NCBI RefSeq assembly: GCF_943371255.1
Contig: NZ_CALRUC010000001.1
Coordinates: 42,532 to 106,531, forward strand
Source: Ferrovibrio terrae_B
Lineage (GTDB): Bacteria; Pseudomonadota; Alphaproteobacteria; Ferrovibrionales; Ferrovibrionaceae
Direction of reading: 5' to 3'
Length of the DNA stretch: 64,000 nt
Shown here: positions 1-7,023 of the stretch, one piece after another
How positions within the stretch are numbered: position 1 is the stretch's first letter
Layout of the letters: every line of letters begins with the position of its first letter
The notes under the pieces: model-generated
What the model was told of the DNA's origin: nothing
Database searches by the model: none
Seen by the model: the letters and a program-made list of their open reading frames with translations, nothing else
Made by a program: the position numbers and the translations under genes

Positions 1-142
1 CGTGGTCGCCAGCATCCGGGCCCTTGCCGATGCCCTGCGAAACGCCGGGGCTGGCGCTGTGGGAATGTTGGCCAAGCGCAGCGGCGGCGATCACCATGCC
101 GGCGGCGGCGGCAGCGACGATGAAGGCGAGTTTGCGGGTCAT
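1..142 (-). CDS. N-terminus of a small exported or membrane-anchored protein (partial)
   Basis: The gene is cut by the window edge; only about 47 codons are visible. The N-terminus has MTRK followed by a long alanine-rich hydrophobic stretch, which looks like a signal peptide or a single membrane anchor, and then a polar, histidine/glycine-containing segment. Its ATG overlaps the stop of the upstream methyltransferase in an ATGA junction, so it is probably translationally coupled to that gene. A spanin, holin-like or other exported phage protein is possible, but nothing here decides between them. Confidence 0.5.
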   Translation of the reverse strand, partial: MTRKLAFIVAAAAAGMVIAAAALGQHSHSASPGVSQGIGKGPDAGDH

Positions 143-1281
143 GCCACCTCCGTCAGTAGTGGCGCATCGCCCTGAATGCGGCGGCGGGCCATCTCGGCAT
201 ATTCTGGATTTAACTCGATCAGGATGGCATCGCGGCCCAGCCGATCGGCTACAAGACCCGTTGTGCCTGCGCCGCCGAAAGGATCGAGCACCACCCCTCC
301 CCGCGGGCACCCAGCCAGAATGCATGGCTCGACCAGATCAGCGGGGAAGGTCGCAAAATGGGATTCTTTTAGAGGCGAGGTAGCAACCGACCAGACTGAC
401 CGTTTGTTGCGAGTGATTCCTTCCCAAGGAACGGACCCGCAAACATTCGAAGGTGAGCCATCAGGACACCCACGAGCACTACCCGGCTTACGGACTTTGT
501 TTCCACTTCGAGCCAGCCGCTTCTGTGGCTTCTGTCCCGGAACGTCATAATCCTTCGTGTCCCACCGATTGCGCGGTGCATTGGGGTCGCCCGCAACCGC
601 CTCAGCGATTGCATTCTGATCGAAGTGGTATCGCTCGCTCTTGCTGAGAAGGAACAGGTATTCATGAGATTTTGTGCACCGGTCGCGCACCGACTCCGGC
701 ATTGGGTTCGGCTTGGCCCAGATGATGTCTTGCCGCAGATACCAGCCGTCAGCGCGAAGGGCGAAAGCCACCATCCAAGGTATGCCGACTAAATCCTTCT
801 GTTTTAGACCGACAGGCGGTGGTACCCACGCCCTACCGAGCGCTCCTGCCTCCACCTGTTTTTCGTGAAAGCCAGCAGGTAGACGACTCCCGCGTTGGGT
901 TACCGCCGCGGCCCGAGCGTTGGTCCCAGTCTCGCCTTTTCCGCGTGAACGCCTGATCATACTGGCCTCCTGCGAGCGGTGGGCGCCTTCCAAGGTAGAC
1001 GACTCCCGCGTTGGGTTACCGCCGCGGCCCGAGCCTGCATAGCTGTCGCCCAGGTTCAGCCAAAGGGTGCCGTCGGGGCGCAGCACGCGCCGGACCTCAC
1101 GGAATACGGCGACCATCTCAGCGACAAAAGCCTCAGGGGATTCCTCAAGGCCGATCTGACCGGCCACCCCGTAATCCCGCAGGCCCCAATACGGTGGGCT
1201 GGTGATTGCGCAATGCACAGAGGCGTCCGACAGATCGGCAAGTCTGTCGCGCACATCACCCAAGATGATCCGCACGCTCAT
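139..1281 (-). CDS. Phage DNA methyltransferase, beta-class (N4-cytosine or N6-adenine)
   Basis: This 380-residue protein is a SAM-dependent DNA methyltransferase. The catalytic motif TSPPYWGLRDYG is at residues 27-38, and the SAM-binding motif DPFGGAGTTG lies near the C-terminus, followed by a helix ending ELNPEYAEMARRRI. This catalytic-first order is the beta class, which includes CcrM. The S/TPPY form is common in N4-cytosine enzymes but also occurs in N6-adenine enzymes, so the base modified cannot be read here. The region after the catalytic motif is rich in Gly, Arg and Ser and contains a 42-bp DNA repeat read in two frames. There is no restriction partner beside it, so it is probably an orphan phage methylase. 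It overlaps both neighbours by ATGA. Confidence 0.88.
   Translation of the reverse strand: MSVRIILGDVRDRLADLSDASVHCAITSPPYWGLRDYGVAGQIGLEESPEAFVAEMVAVFREVRRVLRPDGTLWLNLGDSYAGSGRGGNPTRESSTLEGAHRSQEASMIRRSRGKGETGTNARAAAVTQRGSRLPAGFHEKQVEAGALGRAWVPPPVGLKQKDLVGIPWMVAFALRADGWYLRQDIIWAKPNPMPESVRDRCTKSHEYLFLLSKSERYHFDQNAIAEAVAGDPNAPRNRWDTKDYDVPGQKPQKRLARSGNKVRKPGSARGCPDGSPSNVCGSVPWEGITRNKRSVWSVATSPLKESHFATFPADLVEPCILAGCPRGGVVLDPFGGAGTTGLVADRLGRDAILIELNPEYAEMARRRIQGDAPLLTEVA
877..918. repeat. 42-bp direct repeat, copy A
   Basis: Bases 877-918 are identical to 993-1034; the copies are 116 bp apart and both lie inside the beta-class methyltransferase gene. Because 116 is not a multiple of three, the copies are read in different frames, as Ala/Arg-rich residues here and as Gly/Arg/Ser/Thr-rich residues in copy B. 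This looks like a recent internal duplication in the variable region of the enzyme. Confidence 0.9.
993..1034. repeat. 42-bp direct repeat, copy B
   Basis: Second exact copy of the 42-bp sequence at 877-918, in the same orientation. On the coding (minus) strand it is the first copy met and encodes a segment beginning GSGRGGNPTRESS. Copy A, further downstream, encodes ARAAAVTQRGSR in another frame. Confidence 0.9.
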
Positions 1282-1886
1282 GCCGCTGCCTCGAATTTTC
1301 CGATTTCATTGCCGAAGTTGTCGAAGCCGTCATGCTGTGTGCGAGTGAATAGCTCCACGCGCGGTCCCTGGAACAGCGTGCAGATCTCGTCGCGTACGAA
1401 GTCCGGCTTGCGGCTGTGCTCGCGCCGCTGGCCGAAGATGGCGCCGCGCGGTTTGCCGCCGGCAATGCGCTCCGGTCGGCCGCGCTTGGCGACCACAAGG
1501 AACTCGGCATCGCCGGTCGCCTCGTAGCCAGGACCGCGCGACATGCTGTTGTTGTAGATGAACAGGCCATTCTCCCGGTTGTAGAGTTTGAACCAGGTCC
1601 GCACGGTGCTGTATTTGAAGCCCCATGCCGTCAGCACTTCGCGCGGGCCGAACGGCAGCAGCAGGATCGGCGGCGTCACCCACATCAGCAGGCGGCAGCC
1701 CTCGGGATGTGCCAGGCCGGCAACTGGCAGCGCCGCGATGTCGCGCAGCGGCATGGTCGGATAGTGGCGCGACGGATTCTTGTTCTTGCCGGCGCTGAAT
1801 TTCCACGGCGGATCGGCATACACAACGCGATAGCCGCCCTGCGGCAGCGCGGCGATGTCATGGCAGGCCTGCTCGAACGGCGTCAT
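1278..1886 (-). CDS. MT-A70 family adenine methyltransferase
   Basis: A 202-residue protein with YADPPWKF at residues 23-30. The DPPW tetrad is the catalytic signature of the MT-A70 family of N6-adenine methyltransferases. Bacterial and phage members modify DNA, or less often RNA. Later segments (LLMWVTPP, the GPRE region and a C-terminal RE-x-SRKP-like run) also fit phage MT-A70 proteins. The stop overlaps the ATG of the beta-class methylase and the start overlaps the gene above, so it belongs to the same coupled transcript. With the C5 enzyme at 3,554-5,446 this gives the phage three different methyltransferases. No matching restriction enzyme is seen, so self-protection against host restriction, or regulation, is more likely than a restriction-modification system. 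Confidence 0.88.
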   Translation of the reverse strand: MTPFEQACHDIAALPQGGYRVVYADPPWKFSAGKNKNPSRHYPTMPLRDIAALPVAGLAHPEGCRLLMWVTPPILLLPFGPREVLTAWGFKYSTVRTWFKLYNRENGLFIYNNSMSRGPGYEATGDAEFLVVAKRGRPERIAGGKPRGAIFGQRREHSRKPDFVRDEICTLFQGPRVELFTRTQHDGFDNFGNEIGKFEAAA

Positions 1887-2212
1887 GCCGCCACCCCGCG
1901 ATGGCTGGGTAGCACGCGATAACCAGGCGGCAGGAATGTGACGATGCGCCAGAGCGCCTTGTCGAAGACCAGATTGAAATCGACATACCGGGTTTCATCG
2001 TGCCGGGTGGTCACTTCGAGACGGACACGGAAGATCGGCCGGTTCTTGGAAATGCCGACCAGGATGGCGCACTCGACCGTGTCTGCGGTGCCTTCAATGC
2101 GCCGCTTGATGATGCGCTTCAGGCGCTTCTCCAGCACATCGCTGTAAACCACGTCATAGCGCTCCACGGCGCGGCGTGCGGCATGCAGGCGCTGGTGCTG
2201 GGCTTTACCCAT
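1883..2212 (-). CDS. Hypothetical phage protein, 109 aa
   Basis: Not recognised. The protein is basic at the N-terminus (KRLKRIIKRRI around residues 28-38) and continues into alternating hydrophobic segments that look like a small beta-rich domain (ILVGI, FRVRLEV, YVDFNLVF), ending in a short basic tail. No membrane segment or metal motif is visible. Its ATG shares one base with the stop of the VRR-NUC gene upstream and its end overlaps the MT-A70 start by ATGA, so it is a real, coupled member of the operon. The fold faintly recalls small RelE/BrnT-like proteins, but no antitoxin partner is visible, so I do not name it so. Confidence 0.6.
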   Translation of the reverse strand: MGKAQHQRLHAARRAVERYDVVYSDVLEKRLKRIIKRRIEGTADTVECAILVGISKNRPIFRVRLEVTTRHDETRYVDFNLVFDKALWRIVTFLPPGYRVLPSHRGVAA

Positions 2213-2595
2213 CAGGCAGCCGCCATGGTGTTGAAGCGGGCCAGCAGAGGGATGCCCCAGCCGCGCAGGGCGGTGTCGACCTCGTCCAGTGAGCGGCAGA
2301 CGGCAATCTCGCAGCCCGCCGCCGTCATAGCCTGGTGGGTGCGCACCTGTGGCATGGAAAGCCGGCCGCTATCCGCCTTCAGCTCGATGCCAAAGACCCG
2401 GCCCTGCCAGATGATGATGAAGTCTGGAACGCCGGCCACCACGCCGAGGCCCTTGAAGATTGCAGCCTCGATCCGGCCGCGCCGCCCACCATTGGCAGCA
2501 TGGAAGGCAAAACAGCCGATGGGCAGCGCGATCTCGAAGAACCGCCACACCATGCGCTGCAAGTCCTGCTCTGGGCGCCGGATCACATTCTTCAT
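2212..2595 (-). CDS. VRR-NUC domain nuclease
   Basis: A 127-residue stand-alone VRR-NUC protein. The family signature is clear: GGRR at 36-39, KGLG at 48-51, GVPD with the metal-binding Asp at about 58, the IELK motif at 70-73 and a conserved Gln at about 83 (LSMPQ). This is the PD-(D/E)XK-like nuclease fold found in phages, in type III restriction subunits and in FAN1. Phage stand-alone versions are thought to act on branched or damaged DNA during replication and recombination, which agrees with a RecT annealing protein in the other operon. Its start overlaps the stop of the 78-aa gene upstream. Confidence 0.87.
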   Translation of the reverse strand: MKNVIRRPEQDLQRMVWRFFEIALPIGCFAFHAANGGRRGRIEAAIFKGLGVVAGVPDFIIIWQGRVFGIELKADSGRLSMPQVRTHQAMTAAGCEIAVCRSLDEVDTALRGWGIPLLARFNTMAAA

Positions 2596-2828
2596 GGCGT
2601 GCCGTTGCGCTGGAAGACGTACTCGAACATCGTTGCGCCGCTAGCGTTCATCACCCGGCGCTGTACCAGGGCGCCGAAGCCACGGTCCATCGCCTTGCGC
2701 GCAGCCGCGCACCACTCGCCGCTGGCATGCAGGCCGGTGAAATAGACGTGGTTGGTGCGCTTCGGCAGCTTGCGCAGGAACAGCACGTAGGCTTCGACCA
2801 TGTCTTCGTTGGGGGTCTGGCGGCTCAT
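2592..2828 (-). CDS. Hypothetical phage protein, 78 aa
   Basis: Not recognised. A small soluble protein with a helical N-terminal half (EDMVEAYVLFLRKLPK) and a more mixed C-terminal half ending in EYVFQRNG. ATGA overlaps at both ends place it firmly between the HD-domain gene and the VRR-NUC gene. It has no membrane segment or metal motif. Confidence 0.55.
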   Translation of the reverse strand: MSRQTPNEDMVEAYVLFLRKLPKRTNHVYFTGLHASGEWCAAARKAMDRGFGALVQRRVMNASGATMFEYVFQRNGTP

Positions 2829-3346
2829 AATTGTGCAATCCCCTGTTCAACAATGTCGTTGGCTTCATTCCACAAAATGGGATCGCCTTCTCGCAGCACC
2901 TGCAGGAGAAGTTTTTTCTCAGGCAGGTAAACCTTCGCGAAGTTTGGGTCGAAGGTGAGGATTGAAGTGCTGTTGTCGATCAGGTCCGCCAGCTTGATTG
3001 TCTTCACGCAGGCAGGTGCCTTGGCGATGTGCTGGCGATCGAACTCCTTCCGGGTTGCCCGGTTTGCCTCCATTCCTGTCGAGGCGTCAGTTAGCCAATC
3101 GACGTAGCTGAGCACGGTGTCGCCGAAGAGGCTTCCAATTGTGATCGGCCGCACTTTGGTGTCCTCAAGGACATCGTGCAGGTAGGCTGCGGCGAGCATT
3201 TCCTGCGTGTGGCGGACACGCTGAACCCGCTGAGCAACCGACCAAGGGTGCAACCAGTATGGAATGCCGGTGTATTTGCGCGTCTGCCCGACCGCGTCAT
3301 GCGCGGCGGCGGCAAAGATTCTCGCGCGTTCTGCAAGCTCATTCAT
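2825..3346 (-). CDS. HD-domain phosphohydrolase, RelA/SpoT hydrolase-like
   Basis: A 173-residue protein with the HD metal site arranged as in the hydrolase half of RelA/SpoT and Mesh1: His at about 33 (WLHPWSVAQRV), the HD pair at 57-58 followed by ED at 61-62 (LHDVLEDT), and Asp at about 121 and 124 (KLADLIDN). The family removes pyrophosphate or phosphate from (p)ppGpp or other nucleotides. There is no synthetase domain, so it would be a small hydrolase acting in the cytoplasm. In a prophage it could blunt a host alarmone response or trim nucleotide pools; which one is inference. It lies four bases downstream of the GcrA-like gene. Confidence 0.8.
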   Translation of the reverse strand: MNELAERARIFAAAAHDAVGQTRKYTGIPYWLHPWSVAQRVQRVRHTQEMLAAAYLHDVLEDTKVRPITIGSLFGDTVLSYVDWLTDASTGMEANRATRKEFDRQHIAKAPACVKTIKLADLIDNSTSILTFDPNFAKVYLPEKKLLLQVLREGDPILWNEANDIVEQGIAQL

Positions 3347-3350
3347 CTGG

Positions 3351-3557
3351 TCAGGCCTGCGCAGTTACGGGTTGCGTGGAATAGCGCGGGCCGCGATGGA
3401 TCGGGTCAGCACGGCGCGGCAGGCCCAGCCTGTGGGCCTTGCCCACCACGGCATTGCGGCTCATGCCCATGGCCGTGCCGATCACGCTGATGCTGGTACC
3501 GGCGTTCCAGTGCTGGGTCAGCGCCTTGATCTTCTCGTCTGTCCACGGGGACTTCAT
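3351..3557 (-). CDS. GcrA-family cell-cycle regulator, phage-encoded
   Basis: A 68-residue protein that matches the N-terminal DNA-binding domain of GcrA: WTDEKIKAL at 5-13, a helix-turn-helix in the middle and SRNAVVGKAHRLGL at about 33-46. In Caulobacter, GcrA is about 170 residues, binds sigma70 RNA polymerase and activates promoters carrying CcrM-methylated GANTC. This copy ends soon after the DNA-binding domain and has only a short basic C-terminal tail, so the polymerase-binding part appears to be missing. It overlaps the start of its C5-methyltransferase neighbour (3,554) by ATGA. It may redirect host promoters, or compete at them; this is inference. Confidence 0.85.
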   Translation of the reverse strand: MKSPWTDEKIKALTQHWNAGTSISVIGTAMGMSRNAVVGKAHRLGLPRRADPIHRGPRYSTQPVTAQA

Positions 3558-5446
3558 GCGGCTTTCCTTTCCGGGATAGCGACGAACTCAGGCAGGTTCG
3601 CGCGCAGGATGGCTTCGGCCAGCGGCGGGCAGACGCTGTTGCCGCACATGCGGATCTGGCTGGCTTTGGTAAGTGGGCGCCATTCGACGGCACCGGAGGC
3701 GCCGTCGATAACGAACAGCCCCTTCTCGATGATGTAGCTCTCGCGGAAGCCCTGGGCCCGGAACAGTTCGCGCGGGGCCAGCATCCGCATGCCGATGTCG
3801 GCGATGACGTAAGTCTCGCCGTCGATCTGCACGGTGACCAGGCCGAAGCGCGCCAGTGTCGTGACCGAGTGAAGCGGGTCGTTTGCCGCCTGGCCGACAC
3901 CTCCCTCGCCATAGTATTTGCAAAGGAAGGCATAGACCGCGCCGGCGTGGGTGCCCTCGGCACATATCGTCGGCGCCGGCTGCTCCATCCCCTGCATGCG
4001 CTGGTCAGCGCCCTTCTGGTTCAGCAGGAAGGCGGTGACCACATTCTGGTGCGAACCGGCCTGTGTGATGGTGCTGACCGGCTCGTCAGCGGCATGGCCG
4101 ACTACGCCGGTGTTGTGCTGCGCGAGGAAGGCCGCGACGACCGCAGGGCCGCCGCTTGCCGTGATGGTATTCATCGGGGCATCGGGGGAGGCCGCGCGGA
4201 CATCATCTCCGTGCAGGCTGTGCCGGCCGATCAGGGTGGCAGCGACGAGGCCCATAGGCGGGGCGCCGCCTTCCCGCTTGATAAAGCTGTTGGCCGTCAC
4301 TGTCGGAACCGGCTCGTCCATACCGACGCCCACGGCGCCGGCCCGGAACTTAGTCAGGTGTGCGGCGATAAGAGCGTTCTGGTCCTTCTTGCTGGCCGTT
4401 ACCGTGTGCAGCGGATCCTCGGGGGACCGATTGGCCCCGCCCTGCTGGGCATAGGACAGCACTGGCGCAACCAGAGCGAAGGAACCTGCCGTCGATTGCG
4501 TCCGGATCGGCTCATCCAGCCCGTGGACACCATTCCGGCCGGCAGCACTTGCCATGTCAGTTCGGACAATGAAGGGGCGCTGGGCGCGCAGCACGTAGCG
4601 GTCGATGCCACGCGCGATGCGTTCCATGGTCGCAGGCGCCAGCGGCCGTTTACAGCCCAAGGCCCTCGCTTCTGCCGCATCCATGAAAATGCTGTGGGTC
4701 GGCAGACTCCAGTCGATCAGCTCAGCCGCCGTGCGCCAGGCCTGCACCTTGCCCGCCTTCACGCCGAGGCTCCCGGGCTTGCCATGAGTCGGCTGCGGCC
4801 AGACGATGGGTCGGCCATCGCGACGCGCCAACACGAACAGCCGCTTCCGGATCGTTGGGGTGTCGTAGTCGGCGGCGCGCAGCACCTTCCATTCCACGAC
4901 ATAGCCCTGGGCGCGGAGACGCTTCACCCAGCGCTTGAAGATGTTGCCCAGGCCCTTTTTGTCGATCTTGGTCTTGTCGGGAACCATCTTCGGCCGGCCG
5001 TGGACGTCCAGAACGTACTCGCCGTGAGCATCCAGCACCGGGATGAGATCGCACCACTGCTGGAACTCTTCGACATTCTCCAGGCTGATCAGGCGTGGCT
5101 TCTGCCAATCCGGCAGGCGTTCGGCATAGTGGACGACCACCCATGCGAGATCCCGGATGTTCTTGTTGAGCGGCTGACCGCCCTTGGCCTTGCTGAAATG
5201 CTTGCAGTCCGGCGATGCCCACAGCAGGCCGACCGGGTCTTTGCCGGCAACGTCGCGCGGATCGGCGCGGTAGACGGACTGGCACAGGTGTCGGCTGCCG
5301 GGATGGTTGGCCCGGTGCATGGCGATGGCTTCCGGGTCGTGGTTAATCGCCACGTCCGGGTCGATACCGAAGGCCCGCAGGTGCCCTTCGCTGGCGCCAC
5401 CGCCGCCGGCAAAGCTGTCGATGGAGATTTCTCCACTTGGAAACAT
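3554..5446 (-). CDS. C5-cytosine DNA methyltransferase with internal repeat array
   Basis: A 630-residue Dcm-type enzyme. SAM motif FAGGGGAS is at 13-20, the catalytic loop at 78-81 reads SPDC instead of the usual PPC (Cys 81), ENVEE is at 123-127, an Arg-rich motif VIII is near 199-202, RELFRAQGF is at about 559-567 and motif X GNSVCPP at about 602-608. Between 310 and 530 there are about seven degenerate repeats with core D/E-x-P-x-x-T-x-T-A, spaced 23-45 residues. They lie where the target-recognition domain normally is, which explains the large size (typical Dcm-type enzymes are 320-480). A good Shine-Dalgarno (GGGGGAAG) precedes the ATG. The recognition site cannot be read from sequence. 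Confidence 0.9.
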   Translation of the reverse strand: MFPSGEISIDSFAGGGGASEGHLRAFGIDPDVAINHDPEAIAMHRANHPGSRHLCQSVYRADPRDVAGKDPVGLLWASPDCKHFSKAKGGQPLNKNIRDLAWVVVHYAERLPDWQKPRLISLENVEEFQQWCDLIPVLDAHGEYVLDVHGRPKMVPDKTKIDKKGLGNIFKRWVKRLRAQGYVVEWKVLRAADYDTPTIRKRLFVLARRDGRPIVWPQPTHGKPGSLGVKAGKVQAWRTAAELIDWSLPTHSIFMDAAEARALGCKRPLAPATMERIARGIDRYVLRAQRPFIVRTDMASAAGRNGVHGLDEPIRTQSTAGSFALVAPVLSYAQQGGANRSPEDPLHTVTASKKDQNALIAAHLTKFRAGAVGVGMDEPVPTVTANSFIKREGGAPPMGLVAATLIGRHSLHGDDVRAASPDAPMNTITASGGPAVVAAFLAQHNTGVVGHAADEPVSTITQAGSHQNVVTAFLLNQKGADQRMQGMEQPAPTICAEGTHAGAVYAFLCKYYGEGGVGQAANDPLHSVTTLARFGLVTVQIDGETYVIADIGMRMLAPRELFRAQGFRESYIIEKGLFVIDGASGAVEWRPLTKASQIRMCGNSVCPPLAEAILRANLPEFVAIPERKAA

Positions 5447-5473
5447 TCTTATTCTTCCCCCAACTCAGAAGGT

Positions 5474-5854
5474 CTACTGGGTCAGCGCCCAGACGATTGC
5501 GATGTAGGTGAGGCCGTGCAGCAGCTGGTCCACGCCAAGCAGAATCCAGAAGCCTTCGCTGGTGGTCGGGCCGAGCTTCCAGTGCGCGTTAAGGCGCATC
5601 TTTGCCCAGTCGATGTGGTAGTGAGCGACGAAGTCGGCCAAGACACACAGGAATATCGTCGTGGATTCCGGTAGCAGCAGTCTCAGAGCGATGGCCGTGC
5701 CGAGCATGTGGATAGCCGCATGCATCAGGCCGCCCGGATGCCCATAGGTGCCCTTGTTGCGGTACATCCAGGGCGTGGCCTGCAGCGGGAAGTCACAGAT
5801 GAAGTGCTTCACCGTCAGCGCGAGAATGATCCAGAGGACGAGATCGGTGGTCAT
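5474..5854 (-). CDS. DUF3307 family membrane protein
   Basis: A 126-residue integral membrane protein of the DUF3307 type: KHFICDFPLQ near residues 16-25, a GHPGGLMHAAIHMLGT helix, a FVAHYHIDWAK segment and a C-terminal helix, LLHGLTYIAIVWAL. Four hydrophobic segments are visible. Histidine- and aspartate-rich membrane faces are typical of this family of unknown function, which is frequent in phages and on chromosomes. I chose the ATG at 5,854 because it overlaps the stop of the small gene above by ATGA and has GAGGTG upstream; a longer upstream start would overlap that gene. Confidence 0.75.
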   Translation of the reverse strand: MTTDLVLWIILALTVKHFICDFPLQATPWMYRNKGTYGHPGGLMHAAIHMLGTAIALRLLLPESTTIFLCVLADFVAHYHIDWAKMRLNAHWKLGPTTSEGFWILLGVDQLLHGLTYIAIVWALTQ

Positions 5855-5973
5855 GCCCACCTCGCCGTGATGATGCTGAGGATAGCGATCGCAAAGCAGC
5901 ACCAGGCGGAGCCCCACTTGTCATTGGCTGCGAAGATGAAGGTGCCCAATGCGAACAGATCGTACGTGCTCAT
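5851..5973 (-). CDS. 40-residue membrane microprotein
   Basis: A 40-residue frame from ATG 5,973 to TGA 5,851, linked by ATGA overlaps to the gene on each side, which is the main reason to believe it. It begins MSTYDLFALG, has a hydrophobic segment, a short polar NDKWGSAW turn and a second hydrophobic segment, AIAILSIITA. It could span the membrane twice. It resembles no family I know. It precedes the DUF3307 membrane protein directly, so a two-component membrane complex is possible. Confidence 0.6.
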   Translation of the reverse strand: MSTYDLFALGTFIFAANDKWGSAWCCFAIAILSIITARWA

Positions 5974-6812
5974 GCCGGCACCGCATCGTGCAGAGCGCCG
6001 TCCAAATGCCGGCCGGCTGCATGCTTCCCGATACGCGCCATCCAGTTCCCTGATTCGGGCAGGAAATGGGCCGCACCTTTGTCGATGAACGGCTCTGGAG
6101 CCGACCCTTCCGGAAGCCTTGCCCACTCGCCCCATTGCTTGAAAAAGAACGGCACACCTGCGTCGTTGCAGTCATCGCGCGTCTGGCGAGCCCAGTCCGG
6201 GTGCATCGGACGCGCGCCGTGGCCGCTCTCGCCTCCGCAGATCAGCCAGTCGATGGCATGGATTGCCGGGCGCCAGTCAACCGCGCCCAGCGCCGGCTCA
6301 TAGCTGACAAAGGTTGGCCAGCCGTGGCCGTGCTCGCGGATAATGTGCGGGCTGCGCTCGTCAAAGCGCGGCTGGTCTTCGATGGTCACGCCCAGGCGGG
6401 CGTGCTGGAGCGAAGGCGGCGGCGAGCGGTTGGGCAGGAACTTCGCCCAGTTCTCAGGCCGCTTGGTCAGCAGCAGCCAGTCCAGATGCGGCGTTTCCCG
6501 GATCAGGGCCCAGAGTTCACCGCGCCATTCCGGGCGGATGCTCGGGTGATCGTCAAAGACATCGGCCATGCTGGAGCAGAAGACTTTGAACCGGATACCC
6601 AGCTTTTCTGCCTTGGCGTTCCACTTCACCGGCCCGCGCCAGTTGTCGACGCCTGTGCGGCGGCGATTGGCTTTCGGCCCCCACTCCACCAGCTTGACCC
6701 GCGTTGCCTGCGTTTCTGCATAGCAATGCTGGCAGCCTGGCGAAACGCGCGTGCATCCCAGCCACGGATTGAAGGTGTGGTCCGTCCACTCGATCTTGCT
6801 GTTCTCAGCCAC
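5970..6812 (-). CDS. Phage Gp37/Gp68 family protein (DUF5131, three-Cys motif)
   Basis: About 280 residues, starting MAENSKIEWTDHTFNPW, the usual start of this family. The three-cysteine motif is C20-x6-C27-x2-C30 (CTRVSPGCQHC). Later family features are FCSSMADVFD, LLLTKRPEN, a GESG segment and FFKQWGEW. The family is common in phages and is suspected to be a radical-SAM or Fe-S type enzyme tied to nucleic-acid modification, but no reaction is established. Three-Cys proteins are often paired with a TcmP-type partner, which I do not see here. I chose GTG 6,812, which overlaps the preceding stop; ATG 6,824 is an alternative giving four extra residues. Confidence 0.85.
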   Translation of the reverse strand: MAENSKIEWTDHTFNPWLGCTRVSPGCQHCYAETQATRVKLVEWGPKANRRRTGVDNWRGPVKWNAKAEKLGIRFKVFCSSMADVFDDHPSIRPEWRGELWALIRETPHLDWLLLTKRPENWAKFLPNRSPPPSLQHARLGVTIEDQPRFDERSPHIIREHGHGWPTFVSYEPALGAVDWRPAIHAIDWLICGGESGHGARPMHPDWARQTRDDCNDAGVPFFFKQWGEWARLPEGSAPEPFIDKGAAHFLPESGNWMARIGKHAAGRHLDGALHDAVPA

Positions 6813-7023
6813 GGCGGGCACCATCAAATTTCAGCGTAATGACAAGATTGTCCTGGTCCTTCTCAATGCTGATCTGCTCGATCACCGTAGCGGCGAGCTG
6901 CGCGACGCGAGCGCGAACGCGGGTCTGTACGCGCTCCTGCGCCGACTTGATCTCTTCGTCAGCAATCGCGCTGGCGTCAGTCAGGATCGCCTGTCGCAGT
7001 GAATCAGGAAGCATGTGCTTCAT
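6805..7023 (-). CDS. Hypothetical phage protein, 72 aa
   Basis: Not recognised. A mostly helical small protein (residues 5-48 are Ala/Glu/Arg-rich and could form a coiled coil), ending in a short beta-like segment, NLVITLKFDG. Its ATG overlaps the stop of the GapR-like gene by ATGA and its end overlaps the three-Cys gene. The position directly after gapR and the coiled-coil look make a DNA- or GapR-associated role conceivable, but nothing shows this. Confidence 0.55.
   Translation of the reverse strand: MKHMLPDSLRQAILTDASAIADEEIKSAQERVQTRVRARVAQLAATVIEQISIEKDQDNLVITLKFDGARRG

Noticed and set aside
139..1886. Restriction-modification system
   Set aside because: Three methyltransferases are present, but no restriction endonuclease with a matching position is found; VRR-NUC and HNH proteins fit phage recombination roles better.
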